Assembly: GCF_000428045.1 (NCBI RefSeq) | Contig: NZ_ATZE01000008.1 | Coordinates: forward strand, 62,001-126,000 | Length of the DNA: 64,000 nt | Reading direction: 5' to 3' | Source of the DNA: Sedimenticola selenatireducens DSM 17993 | Lineage (GTDB): Bacteria > Pseudomonadota > Gammaproteobacteria > Chromatiales > Chromatiaceae | Shown here: one piece after another, positions 1-9,812 of the stretch | How the letters are laid out: every line of letters starts with the position of its first letter | Position numbering within the stretch: the stretch's first letter is position 1 | The notes under the pieces: model-generated | The model's input: the letters and a program-made list of their open reading frames with translations, nothing else | Told to the model about the DNA's origin: nothing | The model's database searches: none | Translations under genes and position numbers: made by a program

Positions 1-124
1 CTGACGCCTGATCCGACACTGGCATTTTCAGTTGCAGATGAAATTAACCCTCGCCGGGCTCTGTTATTTATTCCGACTGGATCATGTACTATGTCGAATC
101 CGTCGATCCCGAAAGGCATCCACC

Positions 125-1357
125 ATGCGCGATCTCACTCCAGGCCCGAATACGCACAGCTGGCGCACACCGCTACTGGTCATCGTCGCCGGCTGCCTGA
201 TCGCCATGATCGGCTTCGGCATCCGCTCGGTATTCGGTCTGTTTCTGGAGCCAATGACCCTGGCCCACGGCTGGAGCCGGGAGACCTTCGCCATCGCCAT
301 GGCGATCCAGAACCTGCTCTGGGGCATCGGTGTGCCGGTAGCCGGGGCGATGGCCGACCGCTACGGCCCGATGAGAGTGCTCTCCTTCGGCGCCCTGCTC
401 TACGGCATCGGCGTCTGGGGCATGGCCACCACCGGCAGCACTATGGGGCTGCATCTGTTTGGTGGCGTGCTGACCGGGCTCGGTATCGCCTTCTCTGCCT
501 TCTCCATCGCCCTGGCCGCCATGGCCAAGGTGGTGGGACCGGAACGGCGCACCCTGGTGCTGGGACTCGGCACCGCCGCCGGATCATTGGGACAGGTGGT
601 CTTCTCCCCGCTCGGCCAGCAGTTCATTGCCGCCTTTGGCTGGCAGTCGGCCCTGCTGATCCTGGCCGCCACGGCGCTGTTGATTATTCCACTGGCCCTG
701 GCACTGCCCGACAGCCATACCCATCAGGGTGAACCGGCGTTCGATCAGTCGCTCGGCGAGGCACTGCGGGAAGCGGCGGGACACCGCGGGTTCGTGTTGC
801 TCACCACCGGTTTCTTCGTCTGCGGCTTTCATGTCGCCTTCATCACGGTCCACTTCCCCTCCTACGTGAAGGATCTGGGGCTGGCACCGGAGGTGGGCGC
901 CTATGCGCTGGCCCTTATCGGCCTGTTCAATATCGCCGGCTCTTTTATCTCCGGTGCTGTCGGCACCCGTTGGAGCAAGAAAGGCGGGCTCGCGTTCATC
1001 TACTTCAGCCGGGCGATTGTCATCACCGCGATGCTGCTGGCGCCAAAAACCGCCCTGACCATCTATTTGTTCGCCGCCGCCATGGGCATACTCTGGCTCT
1101 CCACCGTCCCTCTTACCTCCGGCATCGTGGCCCAGGTGTTCGGCGTGCGCTACATGGCCACCCTGTTCGGCATTGTCTTCTTCAGCCACCAGGTGGGCAG
1201 TTTCCTCGGTGTCTGGCTCGGTGGGCGTCTGTATGACACCACGGGTACCTACAACGCGGTGTGGTGGGCCGGCGTGGTACTGGGACTGCTGGCGGCCATT
1301 ATCCATCTGCCGATCAACGAACGCCCACTGGCCCGGCTGGCGCCAGAGAGTAACTGA
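125..1357 (+). CDS. Major facilitator superfamily transporter
   Basis: An inner-membrane secondary transporter of about 410 residues with roughly twelve hydrophobic segments. After the second segment it carries a motif-A-like loop (GAMADRYGPMRV, residues about 74-85), typical of the MFS. The overall look is that of the monocarboxylate/oxalate-formate branch, but the substrate cannot be read from sequence. I start it at the ATG at 125; the open frame continues upstream to 32, but those 31 residues are basic and unlike an MFS N-terminus. It lies 170 bp upstream of malate synthase on the same strand, so a C2 or C4 acid substrate is a reasonable guess but only inference. The C-terminal half is complete and no frameshift is seen. 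Confidence 0.85.
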   Translation: MRDLTPGPNTHSWRTPLLVIVAGCLIAMIGFGIRSVFGLFLEPMTLAHGWSRETFAIAMAIQNLLWGIGVPVAGAMADRYGPMRVLSFGALLYGIGVWGMATTGSTMGLHLFGGVLTGLGIAFSAFSIALAAMAKVVGPERRTLVLGLGTAAGSLGQVVFSPLGQQFIAAFGWQSALLILAATALLIIPLALALPDSHTHQGEPAFDQSLGEALREAAGHRGFVLLTTGFFVCGFHVAFITVHFPSYVKDLGLAPEVGAYALALIGLFNIAGSFISGAVGTRWSKKGGLAFIYFSRAIVITAMLLAPKTALTIYLFAAAMGILWLSTVPLTSGIVAQVFGVRYMATLFGIVFFSHQVGSFLGVWLGGRLYDTTGTYNAVWWAGVVLGLLAAIIHLPINERPLARLAPESN

Positions 1358-1527
1358 AAATAATTCCATATTTTCATGGGGTACATTCCATACACGATTT
1401 TGATAGACTGATTATTTACCGTTATCTCCTGAACCGGCGAATTTGTTTACAAAATACAGTGTGGCCACTCCGCACTGCGGGCATGAGTGACGGCATCCGT
1501 ATTGATTAACTGCAACAAGGGCATTAC

Positions 1528-3705
1528 ATGACAGCACGCACACAGATCGGCGGCCTGCAAATCGCCAACGTGATCAAAGAGTTAGTAGAGAACAAGATCG
1601 CACCGGAAAGCGGTGTCAGCAGCGCAACCTTCTGGAGTGAACTGGAGAAGATTGTTAACGACCTGACCCCGAAAAACCGTGCCCTGCTGGCCAGGCGCGA
1701 GGAACTGCAGGCCCGGATCGACCAATGGCATCGGCAGCGGGCTGGCCAACCTCTGGATGCCGCGGCCTACAAGGCGTTTCTGATCGAAATCGGCTATCTG
1801 CTCCCGGAAGTCGCCGACTTCACTATCGAGACCGAAAATGTCGATCCGGAAATCGCCCAGATGGCCGGTCCCCAGTTGGTGGTGCCCATCAACAACGCAC
1901 GCTATGCCCTGAATGCCACCAACGCCCGCTGGGGCAGCCTGTACGATGCCCTCTACGGCACCGATGCTATCGATCAGAGCGGCGACCTGGCAATTACCGC
2001 CGGCTACAATCCAACCCGCGGCGCCAAGGTGATCGAAACCGCACGCAATCTGCTGGATGAGGTGGTACCACTGGTGAGTGGCAGCCACAAGGACGCCACT
2101 GAATACCAGATCATTACCGGAAAACTGTCGGTGACCCTGAGTGATGACAGCCGTACCGGGCTGGCCCAGCCGGAAAAGCTGGTGGGCTTCAACGGTGACG
2201 CCGAGGCGCCCAGCGCCATCCTGCTGAAAAACAATGGTCTGCATATCGAGATCCAGATCGATCGTCAATCCATGATCGGCATGGAGGATGCCGCAGGCAT
2301 CAAGGACCTGGTCCTGGAAGCGGCCATCACCACCATCCAGGACTGTGAGGATTCGGTCACCGCCGTGGATGCGGAAGACAAGGCCGTGGTCTACCGCAAC
2401 ATGCTGGGCCTGTTCATGGGAGACCTGACTGCCGAAATGGAGAAGGGCGGCAAGACGATCACCCGTCACCTGAATCCGGACCGCACCTATACCACCCCGG
2501 CTGGCGGCAGTCTGACCCTGCCGGGTCGCAGCCTGCTGTTCATCCGCAATGTCGGCCACCTGATGACCAACGAGGCGATCCTCGACCGCAACGGCGACGA
2601 GATCCCCGAAGGCATCCTGGACGGCATGATGACCGCATTGATCGCACTGCATGACCTGAAGGGCAACGGCAAATACCGCAATAGTCGCAGCGGTAGTATC
2701 TACATCGTGAAGCCGAAAATGCACGGACCGGAAGAGGTCGCCTTTACCTGCGAGCTGTTCAGCCGCATTGAGGATGCCCTGGGACTGTCACGCAACACCA
2801 TGAAGGTCGGCATCATGGATGAGGAGCGTCGCACCACGGTCAACCTGAAAGCCTGCATCCAGGCGGCCAAAGAACGAGTGGTGTTCATCAACACCGGCTT
2901 CCTGGATCGCACCGGTGATGAGATCCACACCAGCATGGAGGCCGGCCCGGTGGCGCGCAAGGAAGCAATGAAACAGCTCCCCTGGATCAAGGCCTACGAG
3001 GACTGGAACGTGGACAACGGTCTGCGCTGCGGCCTGCGCGGCAAGGCGCAGATCGGCAAGGGTATGTGGCCCATCCCCGACCAGATGGCCAGCATGCTGC
3101 AGGCCAAGATCGCCCATCCCATGGCCGGCGCCAACACCGCCTGGGTCCCCTCGCCTACTGCCGCCACCCTGCACGCCATCCACTATCACAAGGTGAACGT
3201 GGCGGAGCGCCAGAATGAACTGGCGAAGCGTAAAATGGCCAGCCTGGATGAGATCCTGGATATTCCGCTGATGGGGGATCAAACCTACAGCGCCGAGGAG
3301 ATCCAGCAAGAGCTGGACAACAACTCCCAGGGTATCCTCGGTTACGTCGTGCGCTGGATCGACCAGGGCGTGGGCTGCTCCAAGGTGCCCGACATCAACG
3401 ACGTCGGCCTGATGGAGGACCGCGCCACCCTGCGCATCTCCAGCCAGCACATCGCCAACTGGCTGCGCCACGGCATCTGCTCGAAAGAGCAGGTGATGGA
3501 GACCCTGAAACGCATGGCCGCCGTGGTGGACCGGCAGAATGCCGGTGATCCGAACTACCGCAACATGGCACCCGATTTTGACGGTGTCGCCTTTGCCGCC
3601 GCCTGTGATCTGGTGTTCAAGGGTTGCGAACAGCCCAGCGGCTACACCGAGCCGGTACTGCACGCACGGCGGCGAGAGGCCAAGACGAAGTACGGTCAGC
3701 GCTAA
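1528..3705 (+). CDS. glcB: Malate synthase G
   Basis: Condenses glyoxylate with acetyl-CoA to malate in the cytosol, completing the glyoxylate shunt or glycolate use. The 725-residue length matches the monomeric G isoform (E. coli GlcB is 723). The catalytic Asp falls at residue 631 in [11 protein letters not shown] and the conserved Cys at 617 in GVGCSKV, the same numbers as in E. coli GlcB. The start ATG at 1528 follows a modest AAGGG ribosome site. No isocitrate lyase or glycolate oxidase gene is next to it. The gene ends in front of two hairpins that probably terminate it. Family assignment is firm. Confidence 0.97.
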   Translation: MTARTQIGGLQIANVIKELVENKIAPESGVSSATFWSELEKIVNDLTPKNRALLARREELQARIDQWHRQRAGQPLDAAAYKAFLIEIGYLLPEVADFTIETENVDPEIAQMAGPQLVVPINNARYALNATNARWGSLYDALYGTDAIDQSGDLAITAGYNPTRGAKVIETARNLLDEVVPLVSGSHKDATEYQIITGKLSVTLSDDSRTGLAQPEKLVGFNGDAEAPSAILLKNNGLHIEIQIDRQSMIGMEDAAGIKDLVLEAAITTIQDCEDSVTAVDAEDKAVVYRNMLGLFMGDLTAEMEKGGKTITRHLNPDRTYTTPAGGSLTLPGRSLLFIRNVGHLMTNEAILDRNGDEIPEGILDGMMTALIALHDLKGNGKYRNSRSGSIYIVKPKMHGPEEVAFTCELFSRIEDALGLSRNTMKVGIMDEERRTTVNLKACIQAAKERVVFINTGFLDRTGDEIHTSMEAGPVARKEAMKQLPWIKAYEDWNVDNGLRCGLRGKAQIGKGMWPIPDQMASMLQAKIAHPMAGANTAWVPSPTAATLHAIHYHKVNVAERQNELAKRKMASLDEILDIPLMGDQTYSAEEIQQELDNNSQGILGYVVRWIDQGVGCSKVPDINDVGLMEDRATLRISSQHIANWLRHGICSKEQVMETLKRMAAVVDRQNAGDPNYRNMAPDFDGVAFAAACDLVFKGCEQPSGYTEPVLHARRREAKTKYGQR

Positions 3706-3711
3706 ACGACC

Positions 3712-3731
3712 CGACTGACCTTCGTCAGTCG
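3712..3731 (+). terminator. Short hairpin behind glcB
   Basis: CGACTGA at 3712-3718 pairs perfectly with TCAGTCG at 3725-3731 around a six-base loop, beginning six bases after the glcB stop codon. There is no following T-run, so it may protect the 3' end rather than act as a strong intrinsic terminator. Confidence 0.4.
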
Positions 3732-3740
3732 TGAGAAGGT

Positions 3741-3772
3741 ACACCGGTGTATGTCTTGGGCTGCACCGGTGT
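3741..3772. repeat. Nine-bp inverted repeat with self-palindromic arms
   Basis: ACACCGGTG (3741-3749) is complementary to CACCGGTGT (3764-3772) with a 14-nt spacer. Each arm contains the palindrome CACCGGTG, so the same bases are also a direct repeat. It lies downstream of glcB and about 300 bp upstream of the PEP-CTERM gene. It could be a second terminator stem or a paired protein-binding site; the sequence does not decide. Confidence 0.45.
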
Positions 3773-3908
3773 TGTTCGTTGCTTGATCGCCCGCCAAACA
3801 CTTTTCAGTAGAATTGATCTGACTTACGTTGATTTTCAACAGACCGCGCCTTCGCCTGTCTTGCTCCTGGAAAGTGTCACAAGATTTTACAGCCGAGTCG
3901 ATTCACGC

Positions 3909-3925
3909 TTGTGCCGATTGCACAA
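3909..3925. promoter_or_regulatory. Candidate upstream activator site of the sigma-54 promoter
   Basis: A perfect inverted repeat, TTGTGC-N5-GCACAA, centred at 3917 and about 60 bp upstream of the -24 element at 3978. That is a normal distance for an enhancer-binding protein. PEP-CTERM genes in other bacteria are activated by the PrsK/PrsR two-component system with RpoN, so a PrsR-like site is the obvious hypothesis. No regulator gene is in the window. Confidence 0.45.
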
Positions 3926-3977
3926 AACACCATATAACACTTTGTTTATTAAAAAGTTAATACCAACTAAAAATAAA

Positions 3978-3993
3978 TGGCACATTAATTGCT
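3978..3993 (+). promoter_or_regulatory. Sigma-54 (RpoN) -24/-12 promoter
   Basis: TGGCAC at 3978-3983, five bases, then TTGCT at 3989-3993. The GG and GC dinucleotides are separated by exactly ten bases, the diagnostic RpoN spacing, and the hexamer matches the TGGCAC-N5-TTGCW consensus. Transcription would begin near 4004 and give an 80-nt leader to the PEP-CTERM gene at 4085. Confidence 0.8.
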
Positions 3994-4084
3994 TAACTGC
4001 TGTGTTAGTGTAGTGGTTTAAGGAATCTTCATTAGCCGCAAGCACAATAATAACTTTCTAACTCAAGCAAGGAAGATCAAAACC

Positions 4085-4675
4085 ATGAAAAAAACGCTCC
4101 TCTTAGCTGCGGCTACAGCACTCTCAATGACTTCGTTTGCGTCACACGCTCTCCTGATCACACAGACACAGGCCCTGACTGCCGATGGTCAGGACATGAT
4201 TTTCAACTTCAACGCACTGCCGGCAACCAGCGGCCCCGGGATCATCTCTATTGCTCCCGCGCAGGGCCAGGGTACGTTGGGTCTCGATCTCAGCGGCGCC
4301 TTCCCAGCAGAGGATGAAAATTTTGAGGTCATCTTTGATGGCCTGTCACAGGGCTTCTACAGCTGCGGTGGACCTTCCAACAACGGCTCAACTCCCATTG
4401 CCGGTGCTGTGGACAATTCGGGCAACTTCAACAACTGCGATTTTTCACTGCCATTCAACCTGAGCCAAGTCGCAATGGAGACCCTTCTTATTGACAACAG
4501 CATATCCGTCGGCGTGCTGTTTGGTGATGACGTATCGACCTTCGGCGATGGGGATCTGGTCACCGTTTCGATTAGTTACGAATCAGTCCCGGTCCCGGCC
4601 ACTCTGGCACTAATAGGTCTTGGCCTCGTGGGTATGGGTTACCAGAAACGGCGTCGCAGCAATCTTTCCGCATAA
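4085..4675 (+). CDS. Secreted PEP-CTERM sorting-domain protein
   Basis: A 196-residue exported protein. It has a Sec signal peptide (about residues 1-22, MKKTLLLAAATALSMTSFA...) and ends in the tripartite sorting signal VPVPATLALIGLGL (about 167-180), a hydrophobic helix and a basic tail KRRRS. This is the PEP-CTERM tag cut by an exosortase at the inner membrane; such proteins usually reach the surface or the exopolysaccharide matrix. The middle is rich in Gly, Asn, Ser and Asp with only two Cys (in YSCGG and NNCDF), which could form one disulfide. I recognise no enzymatic domain. An AAGGAAG ribosome site sits 7 bp before the ATG. It appears to be a single-gene unit, set off by a sigma-54 promoter upstream and a strong hairpin downstream. 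No exosortase is in the window. Confidence 0.88.
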   Translation: MKKTLLLAAATALSMTSFASHALLITQTQALTADGQDMIFNFNALPATSGPGIISIAPAQGQGTLGLDLSGAFPAEDENFEVIFDGLSQGFYSCGGPSNNGSTPIAGAVDNSGNFNNCDFSLPFNLSQVAMETLLIDNSISVGVLFGDDVSTFGDGDLVTVSISYESVPVPATLALIGLGLVGMGYQKRRRSNLSA

Positions 4676-4696
4676 AGCGGGAGAACGATAGATCAA

Positions 4697-4744
4697 CTGA
4701 CAAGACAACCCACCAGGGAGAATCCTGACCGGTTGTCTTGTCAG
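4697..4744 (+). terminator. 14-bp perfect stem behind the PEP-CTERM gene
   Basis: CTGACAAGACAACC (4697-4710) pairs perfectly with GGTTGTCTTGTCAG (4731-4744) around a 20-nt loop, 22 bases after the stop codon. No T-run follows, so it may act as a Rho-barrier or mRNA-stabilising structure as well as a terminator. Confidence 0.65.
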
Positions 4745-5146
4745 GCGGCATCCGCACGCTAAAGGGTGAACAAATCCGTAACTCAGATACTGCCTTGTGA
4801 TCAGTACCGAACACGGATAGAACTCGCCTGCCCCCTAAACCCCAGGAGCAATCGGGGAAACATCAACAGGCTGTTCGCGCAGTATCGGCGGATGGCAGGC
4901 TCCGGGCAGCGGCCCGTACTGAAGAAGTGGCTGCATATGCATTCTCCCTATCCGGCCGAGCCACAAGCGCAACCGGCCTCTTTCGGGATCGGGAAATCGG
5001 TGCAAACAGAACCCCTGGATAAAGATGCCAGCCCCCAACCGCCGTGAGGCACACATCAAAATACCCAACGATTATCCGGCGATCCCTAGCCATAGTGGCA
5101 ACGAGTGCGGATAGACAATGCCCGTCTCCACCTGCGTATCCTCGAA
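4745..5146. other. Convergent intergenic region, no gene seen
   Basis: About 400 bases between the PEP-CTERM hairpin and the pckA stop codon. Short open frames exist on both strands, but none has a ribosome site, a recognisable domain or a start that makes sense, and one merely reads antisense into pckA. No hairpin with a T-run was found for pckA. Confidence 0.5.
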
Positions 5147-6772
5147 TCAGTCGATCTGCGGACCGGCAGCCACCAGGCGTTTGCCCTCGGCGGTATCGGT
5201 ATAGCGGCCGAAGTTTTCGGCGAACAGGTAGGCAAGATCCTGTGCCTTGCGGTTCCACTCCTCCACATCACTGTAGGTTTTGCGGGGATCCAGAATGCCG
5301 CTATCACAGCCGGGGAGTTCGGTCGGCACTTGCAGATTGAACACAGGGATGGTTTTGCTCGCTGCATGCTCAATCGAGCCATCCAGAATCGCATCGATAA
5401 TGACGCGAGTGTCCTTGATGGAGATGCGCTTGCCGGAACCGTTCCAGCCGGTATTCACCAGATAGGCGGTCGCTCCCACCGCCTGCATGCGCTTGACCAG
5501 CTCCCTGGCGTACTTGGTGGGGTGCAGTTTCAGGAAGGCCGCACCAAAACAGGCGGAGAAAGTCGGGGTCGGCTCTGTAATGCCGCGCTCGGTACCCGCC
5601 AGTTTGGCGGTGAATCCCGACAGGAAGTGATATTCGGTCTGATCCGGGGTCAACCTGGAGACCGGGGGCAGCACACCGAAGGCATCAGCGGTCAGGAAGA
5701 TCACCTTCTTGGCATGGCCCGCCTTGGAGACCGGTTTGACAATATTCTCGATGTGATAGATCGGGTAACTGACCCGGGTATTCTCGGTCCTTGAGCCGTC
5801 GCTGAAATCGATCTTGCCGCTCTCATCGACAGTGACATTCTCCAGCAGGGCATCGCGCTTGATGGCATGGTAGATGTCCGGTTCGTTCTCCTCGCTCAGG
5901 TTGATGGTCTTGGCATAACAGCCACCCTCGAAGTTGAAGATGCCGTCATCATCCCAGCCGTGTTCATCGTCACCGATTAACGCCCTTTTCGGGTCGGCCG
6001 ACAGGGTGGTCTTGCCGGTTCCGGAGAGACCGAAGAAGATGGCCACATCTCCCTTCTCACCCACATTGGCGGAACAGTGCATGGAGGCGATACCACGCAG
6101 CGGCAGCAGGAAGTTCATCACCGAGAACATACCCTTTTTCATCTCGCCGCCGTACCAGGTACCCCCGATCAGCTGCATCTTTTCGGTCATATTGAAGGCT
6201 ACAAAGTTCTCGCTGTTGAGACCCTGACGTTCCCAATTGGGATTGGTTGTCTTGGCTCCATTCAGCACCACGAAATCAGGTTTGAAGTTCTTTAGCTCCT
6301 CCTCGCTGGGGCGGATGAACATGTTCTTCACGAAATGCGCTTGCCACGCCACCTCGGTAATAATGCGTACACCAAGTCGGGTATTCACATTGGCCCCGCA
6401 GAAGGCATCCACCACGAATAACCGCTTGTTCGAGAGTTGCTTGGTCACCAGGGTCTTCAACTCCCCCCAGGTCTCCTGCGAGAGCATCTTATTGTCATTC
6501 TTGCCCTGATGTGACCACCAGAGGACATCGCCAGTCATGGCGTCACTGACGATGTACTTGTCTTTCGGAGAACGACCGGTAAAGATTCCTGTATTGACGT
6601 TTACAGCACCCAGTTCGGTAACCACACCCCGCTCGTACCCTTCGAGGTCCGGACGCGTCTCCTCCTCGAACAACAGCTCATAGGAGGGGTTGTGCACGAT
6701 CTCCGCCACGTCGGTGATGCCGTACTGACTGAGATCCACTTTGACTGAAAGGTCGCTGGTCGCCATATCCAT
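5147..6772 (-). CDS. pckA: Phosphoenolpyruvate carboxykinase (ATP)
   Basis: Converts oxaloacetate and ATP to PEP, CO2 and ADP; it is the entry step of gluconeogenesis and pairs logically with malate synthase nearby and the glycogen genes further on. The 541 residues match the ATP-dependent class (E. coli 540). The kinase-1a P-loop [11 protein letters not shown] and the kinase-2 region [18 protein letters not shown] with its metal-binding Asp residues are both intact. AGGAG lies five bases before the ATG at 6772; a second ATG two codons on is possible. It is transcribed leftward, alone, from a 520-bp divergent region. Confidence 0.97.
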   Translation of the reverse strand: MDMATSDLSVKVDLSQYGITDVAEIVHNPSYELLFEEETRPDLEGYERGVVTELGAVNVNTGIFTGRSPKDKYIVSDAMTGDVLWWSHQGKNDNKMLSQETWGELKTLVTKQLSNKRLFVVDAFCGANVNTRLGVRIITEVAWQAHFVKNMFIRPSEEELKNFKPDFVVLNGAKTTNPNWERQGLNSENFVAFNMTEKMQLIGGTWYGGEMKKGMFSVMNFLLPLRGIASMHCSANVGEKGDVAIFFGLSGTGKTTLSADPKRALIGDDEHGWDDDGIFNFEGGCYAKTINLSEENEPDIYHAIKRDALLENVTVDESGKIDFSDGSRTENTRVSYPIYHIENIVKPVSKAGHAKKVIFLTADAFGVLPPVSRLTPDQTEYHFLSGFTAKLAGTERGITEPTPTFSACFGAAFLKLHPTKYARELVKRMQAVGATAYLVNTGWNGSGKRISIKDTRVIIDAILDGSIEHAASKTIPVFNLQVPTELPGCDSGILDPRKTYSDVEEWNRKAQDLAYLFAENFGRYTDTAEGKRLVAAGPQID

Positions 6773-7295
6773 ACTATCTCCTGAAGCTATATCTTAATAT
6801 TGGGAAATCGGGTACATATTCCACGTGGAGTTGCAGCACCCCACTGCACTGAAGCTCCCGCTGTCGCAAGTACCCCAATCGAGCTGCTGAAGCATCCACC
6901 CGTCAACTTGCGTTACAGTTGTTAATGTATAAATCACTGTTAATACAATCAGATAAAACTCACCACCACGCTGAACCTCAGTTACCTGGATGTTTCATTC
7001 AGTTCCGGCCCCTAATTTCGGTACCACTTAAACAAGAATAGCCGCTCCTTCCACCCTTGCCGGGTGACGGGAATGTCTCATCTGTTAGTGCAGGACTGGC
7101 TGGCCTTAATAGAAAGTAAAACTCTAATAATAAATTATGCTTATAAGGGCATTATGTTACAGGCTTGTACTCAGAACAAGACTTGAACCGTCATAACAGA
7201 ATAGACTGGCGACATAGCCAACCATTCTTTTCCGTCATTTCCCGGCGGCCTATACTCGGTACACACCTTGAACGGCTTTGTGATCCAACCCAACC
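6773..7295. other. Divergent promoter region of pckA and the RBBP9-like gene
   Basis: A 523-base AT-richer stretch without a gene. TGTTAAT occurs twice (6920-6926 and 6938-6944), 18 bp apart on the same face, about 150-170 bp upstream of pckA, and may be a tandem regulator site. Near 7134-7150 there is a -10-like A/T block for the rightward gene. No -35/-10 pair with good spacing could be fixed by eye. Confidence 0.4.
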
Positions 7296-7880
7296 ATGAC
7301 AACTGACAGCACTATTCACCACATTATTGTTCCCGGCTATGGCAACTCCGGCGCAGAGCACTGGCAGACCTGCTGGCAACGGCGACTACCCAACAGCCGC
7401 CGCACCCAACCCGCCAGCTGGGACTTCCCCGAGCATGATGACTGGATCGCCGCGCTGGACCGGGAAATCACCGCCACCGAGGGACCGATTATCCTAATCG
7501 CCCACAGCCTGGGCACCATCACCGTGGCTGAATGGGCCAGTGAACACCCCGGTGACAGGATCATCGGCGCCCTGCTGGTCGCCATCCCCGACGTCCAGCG
7601 ACCCGATCTCCCGGATGCCATCCAGGGCTTCGCCAACCCAAGACTCAGCCCGCTGCCTTTCCCTTCCATCGCAGTTTTAAGCAGCAACGACCCCTATTCC
7701 GCCCTGAAACGCGGACGATTGTTCGCCGAGCAGCTCGGCGCTCGTATAGAAACCCTCGGCGACTACGGCCACATCAATCACGAATCAGGACTGGGTGAAT
7801 GGGAAGAGGGTCTGAAGTGGCTGGATGAGCTGGGTGCGACGGCAGCCCGACATCACCCTGTACAGGCGACCGCCGACTAA
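7296..7880 (+). CDS. RBBP9/YdeN-type alpha/beta hydrolase
   Basis: A 194-residue single-domain serine hydrolase. Diagnostic pieces in order: the N-terminal GYGNSGAEHWQ loop, the nucleophile elbow AHSLGTI with Ser71, an acidic SSNDPY segment (Asp of the triad) and the C-terminal GHINHESGLGEW segment (His of the triad). This order and spacing is the RBBP9/YdeN family, whose bacterial substrates are largely unknown. It stands alone between long intergenic regions, so context gives no pathway. Confidence 0.88.
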   Translation: MTTDSTIHHIIVPGYGNSGAEHWQTCWQRRLPNSRRTQPASWDFPEHDDWIAALDREITATEGPIILIAHSLGTITVAEWASEHPGDRIIGALLVAIPDVQRPDLPDAIQGFANPRLSPLPFPSIAVLSSNDPYSALKRGRLFAEQLGARIETLGDYGHINHESGLGEWEEGLKWLDELGATAARHHPVQATAD

Positions 7881-8273
7881 ACCAAACCTTCGGCGACAGA
7901 GTTGTATGTCTCCTTTGTACCGGCTAGTCGGACAGCAATTTCCACACCTCATCAAGATCTATTTCAGATAACGCCTTGCAGACAACCCGACCCGCACCCG
8001 TTGCCTTTCTCAATTCCCGCCGAAACTCCCTTCACCACCCGGCGTCAATTGTTCCTATACTGATGGTTGTTGGTACTGACCTTCCATTTCCCACGATCAT
8101 GGAGTGGAACCAGTTCACTAACGACCTATATATACGAACCATACAAAGGGGCCGGCAAGTTGGACGTTGGCATTCAGCCAGTTGCAGCCTGCCCCGGGTT
8201 GGCCTTCAGGTTCCGGATACCACCGCTGGGGAACCTGACGGAACAGGATGCGGTTAACCGGAGGAGCGGGAAA
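7881..8273. other. Intergenic region before carbonic anhydrase
   Basis: 393 bases. Two overlapping open frames run through it, one in frame with the carbonic anhydrase, but neither has a ribosome site or family resemblance. A TATATATA stretch near 8127 is a possible -10 region. Nothing else could be supported. Confidence 0.4.
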
Positions 8274-8855
8274 ATGAGTAAAACCGTTAAAGAGGTGATA
8301 TCAGCTAATGCTGCTTATGTCGCGAACTTTGGCGACAAGGGAGAGTTGCCCATGCCGCCCGGGCGTAAGTTTGCCATATTGACTTGTATGGATGCCCGGC
8401 TGGACCCGGCAAAATATGCCGGCCTGTCCGAGGGCGATGCCCATGTCATCCGTAACGCAGGCGGCAGGGCCAGCGATGATGCGATTCGCTCCCTGGTGAT
8501 CTCCTATAAACTGCTTGGGACCCGGGAGTGGTTTGTCATCCACCACACTGACTGCGGTATGGAGACATTTACCAATGAGATCATGGGGGATCTGCTGTCA
8601 CGCAGCCTGAAATCCGCCAGCATCGATGCGAGCGGCTGGCATGACAGCAATGCGGGCGGCGGAACCACCGATGGCAAGTACATCAACTGGCTGACTATCA
8701 GTGACAATGCAAAGAGCGTGGTGGAGGATGTACAGCGTATCAGGAGCAGCCCCATGGTACCCTCGGATATCCCGATCTACGGTTATATCTACGATTGCAA
8801 AACCGGAAAATTGATGGAAGTCCCTGAGGCAACCACTGCGGGCAAGGCCAGTTAA
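8274..8855 (+). CDS. Beta-class carbonic anhydrase
   Basis: Interconverts CO2 and bicarbonate with a zinc ion. The first ligand block CMDARLD (Cys plus the Asp/Arg dyad) and the second block HHTDCGM (His and Cys ligands) are both present about 55 residues apart, as in beta-class enzymes. The 193-residue length and the [16 protein letters not shown] segment resemble the short Rv1284-like subgroup. The ATG at 8274 is chosen because GGAGGAGCGGG ends just before it; the frame extends 69 codons upstream with no such signal. It is probably cytosolic, as no signal peptide is seen. It is a monocistronic unit closed by a long hairpin. Confidence 0.92.
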   Translation: MSKTVKEVISANAAYVANFGDKGELPMPPGRKFAILTCMDARLDPAKYAGLSEGDAHVIRNAGGRASDDAIRSLVISYKLLGTREWFVIHHTDCGMETFTNEIMGDLLSRSLKSASIDASGWHDSNAGGGTTDGKYINWLTISDNAKSVVEDVQRIRSSPMVPSDIPIYGYIYDCKTGKLMEVPEATTAGKAS

Positions 8856-8878
8856 GGCCCCCTCCTTTATTATGCCCC

Positions 8879-8916
8879 TGCGGAAAGTTGCTCGGTTCTT
8901 CCGGCAGCTTTCCGCA
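8879..8916 (+). terminator. Long hairpin behind carbonic anhydrase
   Basis: TGCGGAAAG (8879-8887) pairs with CTTTCCGCA (8908-8916), and the stem continues inward to about 14 pairs when G-T wobbles are allowed, leaving a ten-base loop. It lies 24 bases after the stop. There is no T-run, so I call it a probable rather than certain terminator. Confidence 0.5.
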
Positions 8917-9074
8917 ACTGTTGAATCCGGTCAACCGGGCGATACCACAATGGTAATAAAACAAGGCGTCATTGCCAGGGTTTTGTTAAGGGTGGATATT
9001 CTGACCGGGATGGATACCTGCAGCGCGCGAAGCATGATCAATGATGAATGCAAGAAACGGCATTGGGACAGCTC

Positions 9075-9749
9075 ATGGGCACGCGAATAGACCATCTCGT
9101 CATAGGTGCGTCGAATCTTGAACAGGGAGCCGCCTATGTTAAAGAACAGTTGGGCGTTGATATCCCCTACGGCGGTGCACACGATACGATGGGCACCCAC
9201 AATCACCTGATGCGGCTTGGCGATGAACTGTTTCTCGAAGTCATTGCCTTAAATCCCAACAGGGAACCGCCGAACAGACCCCGCTGGTACGATCTGGATG
9301 ACCCCCATGTCCGACAGTCGCTGTATAACCGCCCCGCCTTGTTGTCCTGGGTCGTCAATACGGAAAATATCAACAAGTTGCTGCAGAAAACCCGGGGTGC
9401 GTTTGGCGAGGCCACCTTAATCAGCCGAGGCAAACTGAGCTGGTATTTTGGACTGCCGGACGACGGACGTCTTCTGGCGGGTGGAATGTTACCCTACATT
9501 ATTGATTGGCAGGTCGATTCACACCCGGCCAAACAGATGGCGGATGCGGGGTGCCGGTTTCAGGGCCTGGATATCTATCACCCTTATCCGGCATGGCTGG
9601 ATTCTATTCTGGAGTCCATCGGCGCCGCGGATCTGGCACGAATACATCCACTCCCCAAAAACAGCCAGGCGTTTCTGGAAGCCCATATTGAAACACCCTC
9701 CGGCCCACGTGTATTGAGAAGCCACGCTGGATTCTGGAGTACGGAATAA
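9075..9749 (+). CDS. Glyoxalase-like (VOC fold) protein
   Basis: A 224-residue protein beginning with the VOC-type strand IDHLVIGASNLEQGAAY, followed by HDTMGTHNHLMRLGDELFLEVIAL, which carries the usual His and Glu metal-ligand positions. The rest resembles the Glyoxalase_3-type domain found in uncharacterised bacterial proteins. The substrate is unknown. I start it at the ATG at 9075, with GGGACAG about seven bases upstream, rather than nine codons earlier. It converges on cfa with 63 bp between the stop codons. Confidence 0.75.
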   Translation: MGTRIDHLVIGASNLEQGAAYVKEQLGVDIPYGGAHDTMGTHNHLMRLGDELFLEVIALNPNREPPNRPRWYDLDDPHVRQSLYNRPALLSWVVNTENINKLLQKTRGAFGEATLISRGKLSWYFGLPDDGRLLAGGMLPYIIDWQVDSHPAKQMADAGCRFQGLDIYHPYPAWLDSILESIGAADLARIHPLPKNSQAFLEAHIETPSGPRVLRSHAGFWSTE

Positions 9750-9812
9750 ACTCGGCGGTCACTTCGCGGAACAGACTCTGTCATGTACAAACTGATAAAG
9801 CCCTGCTGCCCC

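Noticed and set aside
584-1369. A 261-codon minus-strand open frame opposite the MFS gene.
   Set aside because: Low-complexity Gly/Gln/Asp-rich shadow of the real gene.
1582-3801. Long open frames on the minus strand opposite glcB (380 and 337 codons).
   Set aside because: They are antisense to a firmly identified gene, have no ribosome site and read as His/Gly/Val-rich shadow sequence of GC-rich codons.
3747-4013. An 88-codon open frame before the PEP-CTERM gene.
   Set aside because: It runs through the hairpin, the dyad and the sigma-54 promoter, so it is regulatory DNA.
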